Positions 9,894 to 18,794 of a stretch of DNA of 64,000 bases are shown here, piece after piece. Position 1 is the first letter of the stretch, and each line of letters starts with the position of its first letter. The translations under genes and the position numbers were made by a program. Source of the DNA: Mycolicibacterium psychrotolerans (GTDB lineage Bacteria > Actinomycetota > Actinomycetes > Mycobacteriales > Mycobacteriaceae); contig NZ_AP022574.1 of the NCBI RefSeq assembly GCF_010729305.1, positions 1,736,001-1,800,000 of the forward strand, in the 5' to 3' direction. The notes under the pieces were generated by a model. It worked only from the letters and a program-made list of their open reading frames with translations. It had not been told where the DNA came from and ran no database searches.

Positions 9894-10382
9894 ATGACGC
9901 TCACCGATATCCCGCTGACCACCCTCGACGGCCGGGCCACCACGCTCGGCGAATTGGCCGGCGGGGCGGCGCTGGTGGTCAACGTCGCCTCGAAATGCGG
10001 CCTCACCCCGCAGTACAGCGCGCTCGAACAGTTGGCCAGGGATTACGCGGACCGCGGCCTGACGGTGATCGGTGTGCCGTGCAACCAGTTCATGGGCCAG
10101 GAGCCGGGCAGCGCCGAGGAGATCCAGACGTTCTGCTCGACGACCTACGGGGTCACGTTCCCGCTGCTGGCCAAGACCGACGTCAACGGCCCCGAGCGCC
10201 ACCCGCTCTACGGCGAGCTGACCGGGACCGCCGACGACAGCGGCGAAGCCGGCGACGTGCAGTGGAACTTCGAGAAGTTCCTGGTGGCACCCGGCGGCGA
10301 GGTGGTGCGGCGGTTCCGGCCGCGCACCGTTCCCGGCGACCCCGAGGTGATCTCGGCGATCGAAGAGGTCCTGGCGCCCTGA
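9894..10382 (+). CDS. glutathione peroxidase-family thiol peroxidase
   Basis: 162 residues, thioredoxin fold. The peroxidatic Cys35 is in NVASKCGLTPQY, with cysteine where the mammalian enzymes have selenocysteine. The partner residues are present: the Gln in NQFMGQEPG and Trp124 in WNFEKFLV. It reduces hydrogen and lipid peroxides in the cytosol. Mycobacteria lack glutathione, so the reductant is probably thioredoxin or mycothiol/mycoredoxin (inference). It follows the TetR gene by 22 bp. Confidence 0.92.
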   Translation: MTLTDIPLTTLDGRATTLGELAGGAALVVNVASKCGLTPQYSALEQLARDYADRGLTVIGVPCNQFMGQEPGSAEEIQTFCSTTYGVTFPLLAKTDVNGPERHPLYGELTGTADDSGEAGDVQWNFEKFLVAPGGEVVRRFRPRTVPGDPEVISAIEEVLAP

Positions 10383-10518
10383 TCGGGCGACGATCAAGCG
10401 GCGAGGGACGAGCCGCGTTGAGGAGCCCGGCAATCAAATGCTGATCGGGGGCCGACAGTTCAGCCGGGCGAGTCGTGTTGTTGTCCCTCGCGACACCTGA
10501 CGTTGCGACACTGCGGGT

Positions 10519-11223
10519 GTGGCAGGACAACTGATCGTCTCGATCTCCGGGATCAGCGACCGGACCATCGACGACGTCGCAACGTTTCGGACCCAACTGA
10601 AGAACCGCGGCGTGCCCGTGTCGTTCCTGGTGGCCCCCAGGATCAAGGGGGGATACCGGCTCGACCGTGACCCCACGACCGTCGGCTGGCTGACCGAACA
10701 GCGCGCCCACGGTGATGCGATCGTGCTGCACGGGTTCGACGAGGCCGCCACCAAAGCGCGTCGCGGCGAGTTCGCGACCCTGCCCGCGCACGAGGCGAAC
10801 CTGCGGCTGATGGCCGCCGACCGGGTCCTCGAACACCTCGGCCTGCGCACACGCCTGTTCGCCGCGCCCGGGTGGAACGTCTCCCAGGGTGCGCTGACCG
10901 CCTTGCCGCGCAACGGCTTCCGATTGATGGCCGGGTTGAGCGGGATCACCGACCTGGTGCGCCGCCAGACCGTCCGCACCCGGGTGCTCGGCATCGGGGA
11001 GGGATTCCTGACCGAACCGTGGTGGTGCCGCACCGTGGTGCTGTCGGCAGAACGCACGGCACGCAGGGACGGCATCGTCCGGGTGGCCGTCGCCGCCCGG
11101 CATCTGCGCCGGCCCGGACCCCGGCAGGCCCTGCTGGACGCCGCCGACCTGGCCCTGATGCACGGCTGCGAGCCCACCGTCTACACCTGGCGCAACCCGG
11201 CTGCGCTGTCCGACGCCGCCTGA
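10519..11223 (+). CDS. polysaccharide deacetylase-like (DUF2334-type) protein
   Basis: 234 residues starting at GTG 10519. The fold resembles the NodB/DUF2334 deacetylase barrel: an N-terminal beta strand (QLIVSISGISD), SFLVAPRIKGG, and GDAIVLHGFDEAA where the metal-binding H-x-x-D region is expected. An RLFAAPGWNVSQGAL loop follows, as in carbohydrate esterases of this clan. M. tuberculosis Rv0784 occupies the same place. Substrate unknown; a role on cell-envelope carbohydrate is possible but not shown. The 136 bp before it hold no gene. Confidence 0.7.
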   Translation: MAGQLIVSISGISDRTIDDVATFRTQLKNRGVPVSFLVAPRIKGGYRLDRDPTTVGWLTEQRAHGDAIVLHGFDEAATKARRGEFATLPAHEANLRLMAADRVLEHLGLRTRLFAAPGWNVSQGALTALPRNGFRLMAGLSGITDLVRRQTVRTRVLGIGEGFLTEPWWCRTVVLSAERTARRDGIVRVAVAARHLRRPGPRQALLDAADLALMHGCEPTVYTWRNPAALSDAA

Positions 11224-11237
11224 GGGTCCGCGCTCGC

Positions 11238-11243
11238 TACATT
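11238..11243 (+). promoter_or_regulatory. candidate -10 box of the flavin dehydrogenase gene
   Basis: TACATT ends 6 nt before ATG 11250; this supports that ATG over the longer upstream-open frame. Confidence 0.45.
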
Positions 11244-11249
11244 GGCCGC

Positions 11250-12890
11250 ATGGCAGATGATGCGGACGTCATCGTGGTCGGCGCCGGCCTGGCCGGGCTG
11301 GTGGCCGCGTGCGAACTGGTCGAGCGGGGTCGCCGCGTGCTCATCGTGGACCAGGAGAACGAGGCCAACGTCGGCGGCCAGGCGTTCTGGTCTTTCGGCG
11401 GGCTGTTCTTCGTCAACAGTCCCGAGCAGCGCCGCCTCGGCATCCGCGACAGCCACGAGCTGGCCCTGCAGGACTGGCTCGGCACCGCCGGGTTCGACCG
11501 CCCCGAGGATCACTGGCCCCGGCAGTGGGCCCACGCCTACGTCGACTTCGCGGCCGGCGAGAAACGCAGCTGGCTGCGCGACCGCGGGCTGCAGATCTTC
11601 GCGATGGTCGGCTGGGCCGAACGCGGCGGCTACGACGCCCGCGGCCACGGCAACTCGGTGCCGCGCTTCCACATCACCTGGGGAACCGGACCGGCGCTGG
11701 TCGACATCTTCGCGCGCCGCCTGACGGGACCACTGGTGCGGTTCGCGCACCGCCACCGCGTCGACGAACTCATCGTCGACGGCGGCGCCGTCACCGGCGT
11801 GCGCGGTGCGGTGCTGGAACCGTCAGCCGCGGTGCGCGGCGCACCGTCGTCACGAAACACGGTCGGCGAGTTCGAGTTCCGCGCACAGGCCGTCATCGTC
11901 GCCAGCGGCGGCATCGGCGGCAACCACGACCTGGTCCGCGCGAACTGGCCGAAGCGGATGGGCCGGGTGCCCGAACAGCTGCTCAGCGGTGTGCCCGCGC
12001 ACGTCGACGGCCGGATGCTGGGCATCTCCGCGGCGGCGGGCGCCCACATGATCAACAGCGACCGGATGTGGCACTACACCGAGGGCATCACCAACTACGA
12101 CCCGATCTGGCCGCGGCACGGCATCCGCATCCTGCCCGGGCCGTCGTCGCTGTGGCTGGACGCCACCGGCCGGCGGCTGCCTGCGCCGCTGTATCCCGGC
12201 TTCGACACCCTCGGCACGTTGGAGTACATCGCCCGGACCGGGCAGGACTACACCTGGTACGTCCTGAACAAGCGCATCATCGACAAGGAGTTCGGGCTGT
12301 CCGGGCAGGAGCAGAACCCGGACCTGACCGGCCGCAGCATCCGCGGGGTGATCGAACGCGGCCGCAAGGGTCCCGCACCGGTGCACGCGTTCGTGGACAA
12401 GGGCATCGACTTCGTCACCGCCGACTCGCTGCGTGACCTGGTCGCCAAGATGAACGCCGTCCCCGACGTCGAGCCGCTGGACTTCGCCGTGGTCGAGGAG
12501 GAGGTCACCGCCCGCGACCGCGAGGTGGCGAACCGATTCACCAAGGACAGTCAGATCACCGCGATCCGCGCCGCCCGCGGCTACCTGGCCGACCGTGTCA
12601 GCCGCGTCGTCGCGCCGCACCGTCTCACCGACCCCAAGGCCGGCCCGCTGATCGCGGTGAAGCTGCACATCCTGACCCGAAAGTCGTTGGGCGGCTTGCA
12701 GACCGACCTCGATTCGCGGGCGCTGCGGGAAGACGGTACCCGGGTGGACGGTTTGTACGCGGCCGGCGAGGCCGCGGGCTTCGGCGGCGGAGGCGTCCAC
12801 GGATACCGCTCGCTGGAGGGCACGTTCCTGGGCGGATGCGTGTTCTCCGGCCGGGCGGCGGGCCGTGCCGCGGCCCGCGACGTGGGTTAG
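11250..12890 (+). CDS. FAD-binding dehydrogenase (3-ketosteroid-dehydrogenase/fumarate-reductase-like)
   Basis: 546 residues from ATG 11250; the frame is open further upstream but the dinucleotide-binding motif begins at residue 6 (DVIVVGAGLAGLVAACELVERG), so the ATG fits. Later flavoprotein signatures are VIVASGGIGGNHDLVR near residue 215 and the C-terminal GLYAAGEAAGFGGGGVHGYR that closes over FAD. This is the succinate dehydrogenase/KstD clan. Rv0785 is the M. tuberculosis counterpart. Electron donor and acceptor are not evident. It converges on an NTF2-like gene with a 4-bp overlap. Confidence 0.85.
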   Translation: MADDADVIVVGAGLAGLVAACELVERGRRVLIVDQENEANVGGQAFWSFGGLFFVNSPEQRRLGIRDSHELALQDWLGTAGFDRPEDHWPRQWAHAYVDFAAGEKRSWLRDRGLQIFAMVGWAERGGYDARGHGNSVPRFHITWGTGPALVDIFARRLTGPLVRFAHRHRVDELIVDGGAVTGVRGAVLEPSAAVRGAPSSRNTVGEFEFRAQAVIVASGGIGGNHDLVRANWPKRMGRVPEQLLSGVPAHVDGRMLGISAAAGAHMINSDRMWHYTEGITNYDPIWPRHGIRILPGPSSLWLDATGRRLPAPLYPGFDTLGTLEYIARTGQDYTWYVLNKRIIDKEFGLSGQEQNPDLTGRSIRGVIERGRKGPAPVHAFVDKGIDFVTADSLRDLVAKMNAVPDVEPLDFAVVEEEVTARDREVANRFTKDSQITAIRAARGYLADRVSRVVAPHRLTDPKAGPLIAVKLHILTRKSLGGLQTDLDSRALREDGTRVDGLYAAGEAAGFGGGGVHGYRSLEGTFLGGCVFSGRAAGRAAARDVG

Positions 12891-13264
12891 CGCGTCGGTG
12901 CGGGCCGCGCGCTGACCTGGTACTGCTGGATGCGCCAGCCGCCGTCACCGCGGACGAGCACCACGCCGAGCATCAGCCGAGTCACCGTGCCGTCGGGGCG
13001 GGCGAAGTCGGCCCGGCCGTAGCCGAGCACCACCTGGTCGGCGGGCCGCCGGATCTCATCGATGCGGTAGTCGACTGTCAGTCCAGGCGGCTGGCCGTCG
13101 TAGTAGGCGAACACGCCGCCGCGGCCCACGGTGTACGGGTGCAGGCCCTGGAAGACGGCGTCCTCGGTGAACACCGCCGCCACTCGGGCCGGGTCGTGCG
13201 CGTCGATCCCGGCCTTCCACTCGTCGAGCACCGCGTGCACGATCCCGCTCTCAGTGTCCGGCAC
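12887..13264 (-). CDS. NTF2-like (SnoaL/SgcJ-type) small protein
   Basis: 125 residues of the cone-shaped NTF2 fold: VLDEWKAGIDAHDPARVAAVFTED, then VGRGGVFAYY and the C-terminal strands RLMLGVVLVRG and WRIQQYQVS. Members are small enzymes or ligand binders (DUF4440/SgcJ type). GTG 13264 is the start because GGAGG lies 5 nt before it; the frame is open further up but would run through the upstream SDR gene. It overlaps the SDR stop by 14 bp, so the two genes form an operon. Substrate unknown. Confidence 0.82.
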   Translation of the reverse strand: MPDTESGIVHAVLDEWKAGIDAHDPARVAAVFTEDAVFQGLHPYTVGRGGVFAYYDGQPPGLTVDYRIDEIRRPADQVVLGYGRADFARPDGTVTRLMLGVVLVRGDGGWRIQQYQVSARPAPTR

Positions 13265-13958
13265 TCTGACCTCCGTCGACGTGCAGGATCTCGCCGGTGA
13301 CGAATCCTGCGTTCTCCAGATACAACACGGCGCCGACGACATCGTCGAGGGTGCCGAGCCGGGCCACCGGGTGCAGCGCGGCGAGGAACGGATGGGTGGC
13401 GGGATCGTGCATCGGGGTGTCGATGGTGCCGAGTGCGACGGCGTTGACCCGGATGCCCCGCTCGGCGTACTCGATCGCCAGCGACTTGGTCGCCGCGTTG
13501 AGTCCGCCCTTGGTCAACGACGCGAGTACGGAGGGCACCTGCTTGTTCGCCTGGTCGACGAGGCTGGTCGAGATCGTCACGATGTGCCCGCCACGCTCGG
13601 TCATGGCGGCGACGGCGGCGCGGGTGAGCTCGAAGAACCCGCGCAGATTCACCCCGGTGATCGCGTCGTAGTCGGCGTCGGTGTACTCGGTGAACGGCTT
13701 GGAGATGAAGATGCCCGCGTTGTTGACGACCGTGTCGACCCTGCCGAAGTGCTCCAGGGCGGCTCCGATCACGTCGGCTCCGACGCCGGGCCGCGCGATG
13801 TCGCCGGCCACGGTCAGGACCAACGGATCGTCACTGGGGGCGATGGTGCGGGAGTTGGCGACGACGGCGTAGCCCAGCGTGCGATATCCGGCGACGAGTG
13901 CCGCGCCGATGCCCTGGGATGCGCCGGTGATGACGACGGCGGGAGGGGTGGTGTTCAT
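13251..13958 (-). CDS. short-chain dehydrogenase/reductase lacking the catalytic Tyr
   Basis: 235 residues, classical SDR architecture: TGASQGIG at 11-18 for cofactor, NNAG at 79-82, the Ser region at 130-132 and C-terminal IRVNAV...G. In the Y-x-x-x-K active site the Lys is present (Lys150 in ASLTKGG) but the Tyr position is Ala146. The DNA at 13515-13530 is unambiguous. The protein may bind NAD(P) without normal redox catalysis or use another residue. ATG 13958 follows AAAGG. It is divergent from the LysR gene, which probably controls it, and is followed by the NTF2-like gene. Confidence 0.88.
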   Translation of the reverse strand: MNTTPPAVVITGASQGIGAALVAGYRTLGYAVVANSRTIAPSDDPLVLTVAGDIARPGVGADVIGAALEHFGRVDTVVNNAGIFISKPFTEYTDADYDAITGVNLRGFFELTRAAVAAMTERGGHIVTISTSLVDQANKQVPSVLASLTKGGLNAATKSLAIEYAERGIRVNAVALGTIDTPMHDPATHPFLAALHPVARLGTLDDVVGAVLYLENAGFVTGEILHVDGGQSAGH

Positions 13959-14056
13959 GGTCCGTGCCTTTCTGTGGGGCTGATGCACTGCTCAACACGG
14001 CCCCGGCGGCGGGCATGTCCGCCCGGCGGGACGAGTTTCCTCGTTGGTGAGAGGAC

Positions 14057-15010
14057 ATGACTACTACGCTTCGGCAGGTGGAGCTGCGTCAGTTGCGGTA
14101 CTTCGTCGCCGTTGCCGAGGAGCTGAACTTCGGACGTGCGGCGCAGCGGTTGCGCATCGCGGGTCCGTCGCTGTCCCAGCAGATCAAGGCGCTGGAACGT
14201 GACCTGAAAGTGCAGCTGTTCGACCGGGACCGCCGCTCGGTGGCCCTGACGCCCGCCGGTGCGGCACTGGTGGCCGACGCTCGTGCGCTCATCGACCAGG
14301 CGGACGCGTTGCGCAGGCGCGCAACAGGTTTGGCAGTGTCGGATCCGGTGCGGATCGGGTGCGTGAACTGGTGCCCGACCGACTGGGTCGAACGTGCCGC
14401 CGGGGTGGCGCAATTGCGGGTGGACACCTGGGTGATGCCGTCGCACACGCAGGCCGCGCGGGTGGCCGACGGGGCGTTGGATCTGGCGATCTGCTGGATA
14501 CAGAACGACGACCTCGCCGCGTTGTCGCTGCAGGCGCGGCTGATCGGCGTCGAGCGTCTCCATGCGCTGAGCACCGGAGCCGACACGTCGCCGGTGGCCG
14601 CGAAAAGCCTTGTGGTGCTGACCGACGACGACACGGCCAGCTGGTCGTCGTGGAACCGCTACGCCGAGCAGTTCGCCGCCGACACCGGCGCCCGCGTAAT
14701 GCGCACGGACGACGGCGGGGTCACCGGTCCCACGTTCTTCGAGCACGTGCGTCGGCTGCGCCGGCCGGTGCTGGTCAATCCGAGGGGACACCAGGACCCG
14801 GAACCGCGGGACCTGGTGCGCCGCCCGGTGGTGGACCCGACACCGCTGTGGACGTGGTCACTCGTGTGGCGGACCGGCGAAGACCGACCTGCCGTGTGGG
14901 CGGTCATCGACGAATTCACCCGCGACACCTCGACGTTGAGAATGGACGAGCCCGACACGTGGCTGCCTGCCGAGGATCCCCACCGCGGCGGTGGCGAGCG
15001 CCGCCAGTGA
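14057..15010 (+). CDS. LysR-family transcriptional regulator
   Basis: 317 residues. The N-terminal winged helix-turn-helix is typical (LRQLRYFVAVAEELNFGRAA, then LSQQIKALERDLKVQLFDR). A periplasmic-binding-like effector domain follows (DPVRIGCVNW, ARVADGALDLAICW). ATG 14057 follows GAGAGGAC. The gene is divergent from the SDR/NTF2 pair with a 98-bp gap, the usual layout for a LysR activator and its target. Its last 153 bp overlap the convergent MFS gene on the other strand. Confidence 0.9.
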   Translation: MTTTLRQVELRQLRYFVAVAEELNFGRAAQRLRIAGPSLSQQIKALERDLKVQLFDRDRRSVALTPAGAALVADARALIDQADALRRRATGLAVSDPVRIGCVNWCPTDWVERAAGVAQLRVDTWVMPSHTQAARVADGALDLAICWIQNDDLAALSLQARLIGVERLHALSTGADTSPVAAKSLVVLTDDDTASWSSWNRYAEQFAADTGARVMRTDDGGVTGPTFFEHVRRLRRPVLVNPRGHQDPEPRDLVRRPVVDPTPLWTWSLVWRTGEDRPAVWAVIDEFTRDTSTLRMDEPDTWLPAEDPHRGGGERRQ

Positions 15011-16084
15011 CACGATGAGCGCCGAGACGACCAGCGCCGGCCGGTACCCGCCGTCCATCAGAGGTGCCACAACCAGCGGGCCGGCGATCTGCCCGACGGA
15101 GTAACCGACGGTCAGCAGAGCCACCGCACCGCGGGTGCCCAGCAGCCGGCCCTCCGCCATCGCGAGCGTGCTCACCCCGATGAACGTGCCGCCGAACAGC
15201 AGCGCGCCGGTGAGGCTGGCCGCACTGCTGCCCTGGCAGGCCAGCGCGATCCCGGCGGCCTGCAGGGCCAGGGCGGCAGTGAGCATGGCGGGCCGGCCCA
15301 GCCGCGTCCCCAGCCGTGCCCACAGGCCGGCCGACGGGATGACGGCCAGCCCGACCACCAACCAGACGCTATTGCCCAGCGCGCCGGGGGAGTGCTGTGC
15401 CACTGCGGCCACCAGGAAAGTGCCGGCGATGATGTAGCCGATGCCTTCGAGGGTGTAGCCGGTGAACAGCAGCGCGAAGCGCGCCGTGCCGGCGCGGTCC
15501 ACCTGGGCACGCGCCGTCTCGGCCGTCGCCGCGACCCTTTGCGGACGCACCCACCAGCCGGCGGCCGCCAGCACCGCGGCCAGGCCGGCAGCCGCCCACC
15601 AGGCCGTGCGCCAACTCTCGGTGGGCAGCGCGAGCACCACGGCCGCCGACACCGCGATGCCCGCACCGACCCCGCCGAACCCCCAGCCGGCCTTCTCCGG
15701 CAGCCGCTCGAGCAAGGTGTTGACCGCGACGACGAACACGACCGCGCTGGCGAAACCCGCCGCGGTGCGCAGCGTCAGCCACGCGAACACGTTCATGGTC
15801 AACGCCATGGCGGCCAGGCTGGCCACGATCCCGGCCAGCGCCACCCGGCACGCCACCGCCGACCGGGCGAGCCGCGGCGACAGCGTCGTCGCCACCGCCC
15901 CGCCGAGGTAACCCACATAGTTGGCCGTCGCCAGATGCCCGGCGATCTGCGCGGTCAGTCCGGCCTGCGCCGTCATCAACGGCAGGATCGGGGTGTACAC
16001 GAACCGCCCGACGCCCATGGCGGCCGCCATCGCGGCAGCGGTGGGAAGCGCCCCGAATGCCACGGTGTGAAGGTGTCGTCGCAT
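14858..16084 (-). CDS. YbfB/YjiJ-type MFS transporter
   Basis: About 408 residues with twelve hydrophobic segments; the first begins ALPTAAAMAAAMGVGRFVYTPIL, a GRFVYTPILP motif shared by the YbfB/YjiJ group of the major facilitator superfamily. Substrate unknown. ATG 16084 is chosen because the family motif starts near residue 20; an in-frame ATG at 16132 exists. The last ~50 codons overlap the end of the LysR gene; that tail (after AVGILGR) is hydrophilic and not helix-like, so it may be a frame extension caused by loss of an earlier stop. Confidence 0.82.
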   Translation of the reverse strand: MRRHLHTVAFGALPTAAAMAAAMGVGRFVYTPILPLMTAQAGLTAQIAGHLATANYVGYLGGAVATTLSPRLARSAVACRVALAGIVASLAAMALTMNVFAWLTLRTAAGFASAVVFVVAVNTLLERLPEKAGWGFGGVGAGIAVSAAVVLALPTESWRTAWWAAAGLAAVLAAAGWWVRPQRVAATAETARAQVDRAGTARFALLFTGYTLEGIGYIIAGTFLVAAVAQHSPGALGNSVWLVVGLAVIPSAGLWARLGTRLGRPAMLTAALALQAAGIALACQGSSAASLTGALLFGGTFIGVSTLAMAEGRLLGTRGAVALLTVGYSVGQIAGPLVVAPLMDGGYRPALVVSALIVSLAALATAAVGILGRQPRVGLVHSQRRGVAGEFVDDRPHGRSVFAGPPHE

Positions 16085-16163
16085 CCGTCCATCGTGAGCG
16101 GTCCGCCCGGTTCCCGGCCAGGACCGAATCACTCACAGCTGGAAGGGTTTTGCTCTCACCGAC

Positions 16164-16826
16164 CTACGAGAAGTCGGTCCCGCTCTCCGGGTCGAGCACG
16201 CGGAAGTCGGTGTCGGTCATCTCCGAGAGGCGGCCGTAGAAGATCGGCCGGGCCACGGGATCGATGATCGCCTGGTGGATCGGCACCGCGTGGGTCGGAT
16301 TCACCGCGCGCAGGTAATCCACCGCCTCGGAGATCTTCATCCACGGCGCGGCCGCCGGGGTGGCCAGCACGTGCACCGGTTCCCCTGGCGCGAACAGTGC
16401 GTCACCCGGGTGCATCAGTTTCGCGGCGTGCTCGCCGTCGCCGACGAGATACGAGATGTTGTCGATGACAGGGATTTCCGGATGGATCACCGCGTGCTGC
16501 CCACCTACCCCGCGCACCGTGAGGTGGCCGATCGACAGTTCGTCACCGACATGCACGGCCTGCCACGGTTCGCCGAGCTGCGCCGCGGTCTGCGGATCGG
16601 CGTAGAGGGCCGCCTGCGGGTTGGCTTCCAGCAGGGCGGGCAGGCGTTCGGTATCGGCGTGATCGGGATGCTGGTGGGTGATCAGGATTGCCGACAGGCC
16701 GGTGATGCCCTCGAAACCGTGCGAGAAATTGCCCGGATCGAACAGCACGGTGGTGGCGCGGCCGGGCGCCGAGGAGTCGGAAAAGCTCGCCAACAGGCAT
16801 GAATGGCCGAAATGTGTGAGCTGCAT
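16164..16826 (-). CDS. metallo-beta-lactamase-fold hydrolase
   Basis: 220 residues. The metal motif is ILITHQHPDHAD (H-x-H-x-D-H), with THFGHSCLL at the N-terminus, as in the UlaG/UPF0173 group of the superfamily. M. tuberculosis Rv0786c matches in place and size. The start is ATG 16826, because the family begins with MQLTHFGHS and a CACAAT box ends 6 nt upstream on this strand. The reaction is not known; relatives act as phosphodiesterases or lactonases. It is divergent from the secreted-protein gene at 16862. Confidence 0.85.
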   Translation of the reverse strand: MQLTHFGHSCLLASFSDSSAPGRATTVLFDPGNFSHGFEGITGLSAILITHQHPDHADTERLPALLEANPQAALYADPQTAAQLGEPWQAVHVGDELSIGHLTVRGVGGQHAVIHPEIPVIDNISYLVGDGEHAAKLMHPGDALFAPGEPVHVLATPAAAPWMKISEAVDYLRAVNPTHAVPIHQAIIDPVARPIFYGRLSEMTDTDFRVLDPESGTDFS

Positions 16827-16861
16827 GCCTATATTGTGGCGCGCAGGGGGAGTGGGGGGTA

Positions 16862-17530
16862 GTGCAGGTGCGATGGGTGGCGACGCTGGCTTTGGCGTTA
16901 TCGGGGGTGTTCGTGGCACCCGGCGGCGCGCAGGCCGTACCCGGGTTCTGCCCGCCGATCTGCGATGCGATCCCTGACTCCGCCTGGATCGAGCCCTCAT
17001 CGATCCCGCTCGCGCCGGTCTACCGGTGGCCGGCCCTGGCCGGGGTCGCCGTCACCGCACCGGCGCCGAGGTTCGAGTTCGAGTCGTGGTGCGTCACCCC
17101 CGACTCGGCCACCGACCCCCGCCGCTACGCCGTCGCCGCGCGCGCCGCTGTGCCCAACCCGGACGGCCAGTGGAACCTGCAGGTACAGGTCATTCACTGG
17201 CGCGGCGACACCGTCACCGGCGGCAGAGCAGCTCTCGAGACGCTGGAGAAGGCCCGGATCGCGCTGGCGACCTGCCACCTGACCGGCCCGGGGGCGTCGC
17301 CGTCGATCACCACCAGCGACGTCGACCGCATCGCGACGGTGATCAGCGACTCCGGTAGCCGCGTGATGCACGCGTATCTGCTGGCCGACCCGGCCAGCAG
17401 CACCGTCGTCGAGGTCGTTCTGTGGACGAGGCTGCCGTCGCAGGTGGAGTGGCGTGCGGGGCCCGACGCGCAGGTTCTCGACGCGATGGCCGCCCCGCTG
17501 TGCACCGCCTACCTGGGCTCGTGCCGGTGA
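16862..17530 (+). CDS. secreted protein of unknown function (Rv0787 type)
   Basis: 222 residues with a clear Sec signal: [25 protein letters not shown], cleavage probably after AQA at residue 25. The mature part has Cys pairs near its start (FCPPICDA), in the middle and at the end (LCTAYLGSC), suggesting two or three disulfides. No enzyme motif was recognised. GTG 16862 follows a GGGGGG run. It directly precedes purS, as Rv0787 does in M. tuberculosis. Location outside the membrane is inferred from the signal peptide. Confidence 0.75.
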   Translation: MQVRWVATLALALSGVFVAPGGAQAVPGFCPPICDAIPDSAWIEPSSIPLAPVYRWPALAGVAVTAPAPRFEFESWCVTPDSATDPRRYAVAARAAVPNPDGQWNLQVQVIHWRGDTVTGGRAALETLEKARIALATCHLTGPGASPSITTSDVDRIATVISDSGSRVMHAYLLADPASSTVVEVVLWTRLPSQVEWRAGPDAQVLDAMAAPLCTAYLGSCR

Positions 17531-17553
17531 CGCGACGCCGGTGTCGCCGCAGG

Positions 17554-17559
17554 TAGAGT
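17554..17559 (+). promoter_or_regulatory. candidate -10 box of purS
   Basis: TAGAGT ends 6 nt before GTG 17566, which favours that start over the in-frame GTG at 17560. AGGTAGAG at the same place could also serve as a weak Shine-Dalgarno. Confidence 0.45.
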
Positions 17560-17565
17560 GTGCGC

Positions 17566-17808
17566 GTGGCAAAAGTGGTGGTGCACGTCATGCCGAAGGC
17601 GGAGATCCTCGACCCCCAGGGGCAGGCGATCGTCGGCGCGCTGGGTCGACTGGGCTTCGACGGGATCTCAGATGTGCGGCAGGGCAAGCGATTCGAACTC
17701 GAGGTCGACGACGCTGTCGCCGACGAGAAACTCGCCGAGATCGCCGAGTCGCTGTTGGCCAACACCGTGATCGAAGACTGGACCGTGACCCGGGAGAGCG
17801 ACACATGA
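17566..17808 (+). CDS. purS: PurS subunit of FGAM synthase
   Basis: 80 residues, the usual PurS length. It bridges PurQ and PurL in the three-protein formylglycinamidine synthase, channelling ammonia. Conserved features are the opening strand [39 protein letters not shown] and the end ANTVIEDW. The stop overlaps the purQ ATG (ATGA), so the pair is coupled. Start GTG 17566 gives the family-type N-terminus. Confidence 0.95.
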   Translation: MAKVVVHVMPKAEILDPQGQAIVGALGRLGFDGISDVRQGKRFELEVDDAVADEKLAEIAESLLANTVIEDWTVTRESDT

Positions 17809-18476
17809 CCAGGGTGGGCGTCATCACATTTCCGGGCACCCTCGACGACATCGATGCCGCGCGGGCGGTCCGGCTGGCCGGCGGGGAACCCGTCAGCCTG
17901 TGGCATGCCGACGCCGACCTCAAGGGTGTCGATGCGGTGATCGTTCCCGGCGGATTCTCCTACGGCGACTATCTGCGCTGCGGCGCGATCGCACGCTTCG
18001 CGCCGGTCATGGGTGAAGTCGTCGAGGCGGCCAGGCGCGGCATGCCGGTGCTCGGCATCTGCAACGGCTTCCAGGTTCTCTGCGAGGCGGGACTGCTGCC
18101 CGGCGCGCTGACCCGCAATGCCGGCCTGCACTTCGTGTGCCGTGATGTGTGGCTCGAGGTCGCGTCGAACACGTCGGCGTGGACGACGCGCTACGAGCAG
18201 GGCGCCGATCTGCTGGTGCCGCTGAAATCGGGCGAGGGTCGCTACGTCGCCGGCGACGAGGTGCTCGACGAGCTGGAAGGCGAGGGCCGCGTCGTGTTCC
18301 GGTACCGGGACAACATCAACGGGTCGATGCGCGACATCGCGGGCGTCAGCTCCGCCAACGGCCGGGTCGTCGGCCTGATGCCGCATCCCGAGCACGCCAC
18401 CGAGGCGCTGACCGGACCGTCGGACGACGGGCTGGGGATCTTCTACTCGGCGCTGGACGCGATTTTGGTGTCCTGA
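17805..18476 (+). CDS. purQ: FGAM synthase glutaminase subunit
   Basis: 223 residues, class I glutamine amidotransferase. The triad is Cys86 (LGICNGFQ), His194 and Glu196 (MPHPEHA), the same numbering as Bacillus PurQ. It hydrolyses glutamine and passes ammonia to PurL, whose gene is 7 kb downstream (25620). ATG 17805 overlaps the purS stop. The next genes belong to an unrelated accessory cassette that begins 30 bp after the stop. Confidence 0.97.
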   Translation: MTRVGVITFPGTLDDIDAARAVRLAGGEPVSLWHADADLKGVDAVIVPGGFSYGDYLRCGAIARFAPVMGEVVEAARRGMPVLGICNGFQVLCEAGLLPGALTRNAGLHFVCRDVWLEVASNTSAWTTRYEQGADLLVPLKSGEGRYVAGDEVLDELEGEGRVVFRYRDNINGSMRDIAGVSSANGRVVGLMPHPEHATEALTGPSDDGLGIFYSALDAILVS

Positions 18477-18494
18477 CCCCCGGTCGCGCTGCGT

Positions 18495-18500
18495 TAGCGT
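18495..18500 (+). promoter_or_regulatory. candidate -10 box of the ESX cassette
   Basis: TAGCGT ends 6 nt before GTG 18507; a separate leaderless-type promoter would let the cassette be expressed independently of purSQ. Confidence 0.4.
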
Positions 18501-18506
18501 CGACCT

Positions 18507-18791
18507 GTGCTGGTCGATCCTGATGTGTTGCGGGCCTTCGCGGGACAGGTGGATGAAGCCTCGGGGGCCATCCACGCGGTGAACGTGGGGCTTGAGGCGT
18601 CCGCGGCTGCCGACGGGCTCGCCGGGTCCACGACGCAATGGGCGATGCGTCTGGTCGGTGAGCACATGACGACGCTGTCGGACGCGATCGCCACCAACGT
18701 CACCAAAATGGGTGCCGCGGTCCGCGGCGCGGGGGACGCCTTCGAGGTCGAGGACACCGCGTTGGCCGGCTCGTTCGACGAACTCTTCTGA
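18507..18791 (+). CDS. EspC-like (DUF2580) type VII secretion partner protein
   Basis: 94 residues, almost entirely helical. It resembles the EspC/DUF2580 family of small ESX substrates: a first helix from VDPDVLRAFAGQVDEAS, a loop near residues 36-42, a long second helix, then F79-E-V-E-D83-T-A, a match to the Y-x-x-x-D/E type VII export signal with Phe in the first place. GTG 18507 lies behind a TAGCGT box. It ends 3 bp before the larger effector-like gene, so the two proteins are probably made together and may be exported as a heterodimer (inference from EspC/EspA, EsxAB and LXG partners). Confidence 0.72.
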   Translation: MLVDPDVLRAFAGQVDEASGAIHAVNVGLEASAAADGLAGSTTQWAMRLVGEHMTTLSDAIATNVTKMGAAVRGAGDAFEVEDTALAGSFDELF

Positions 18792-18794
18792 TCG

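Noticed and set aside
10872-11249. upstream extension of the flavin dehydrogenase frame
   Set aside because: It overlaps the deacetylase-like gene in another frame; the Rossmann motif and a -10 box place the start at 11250.
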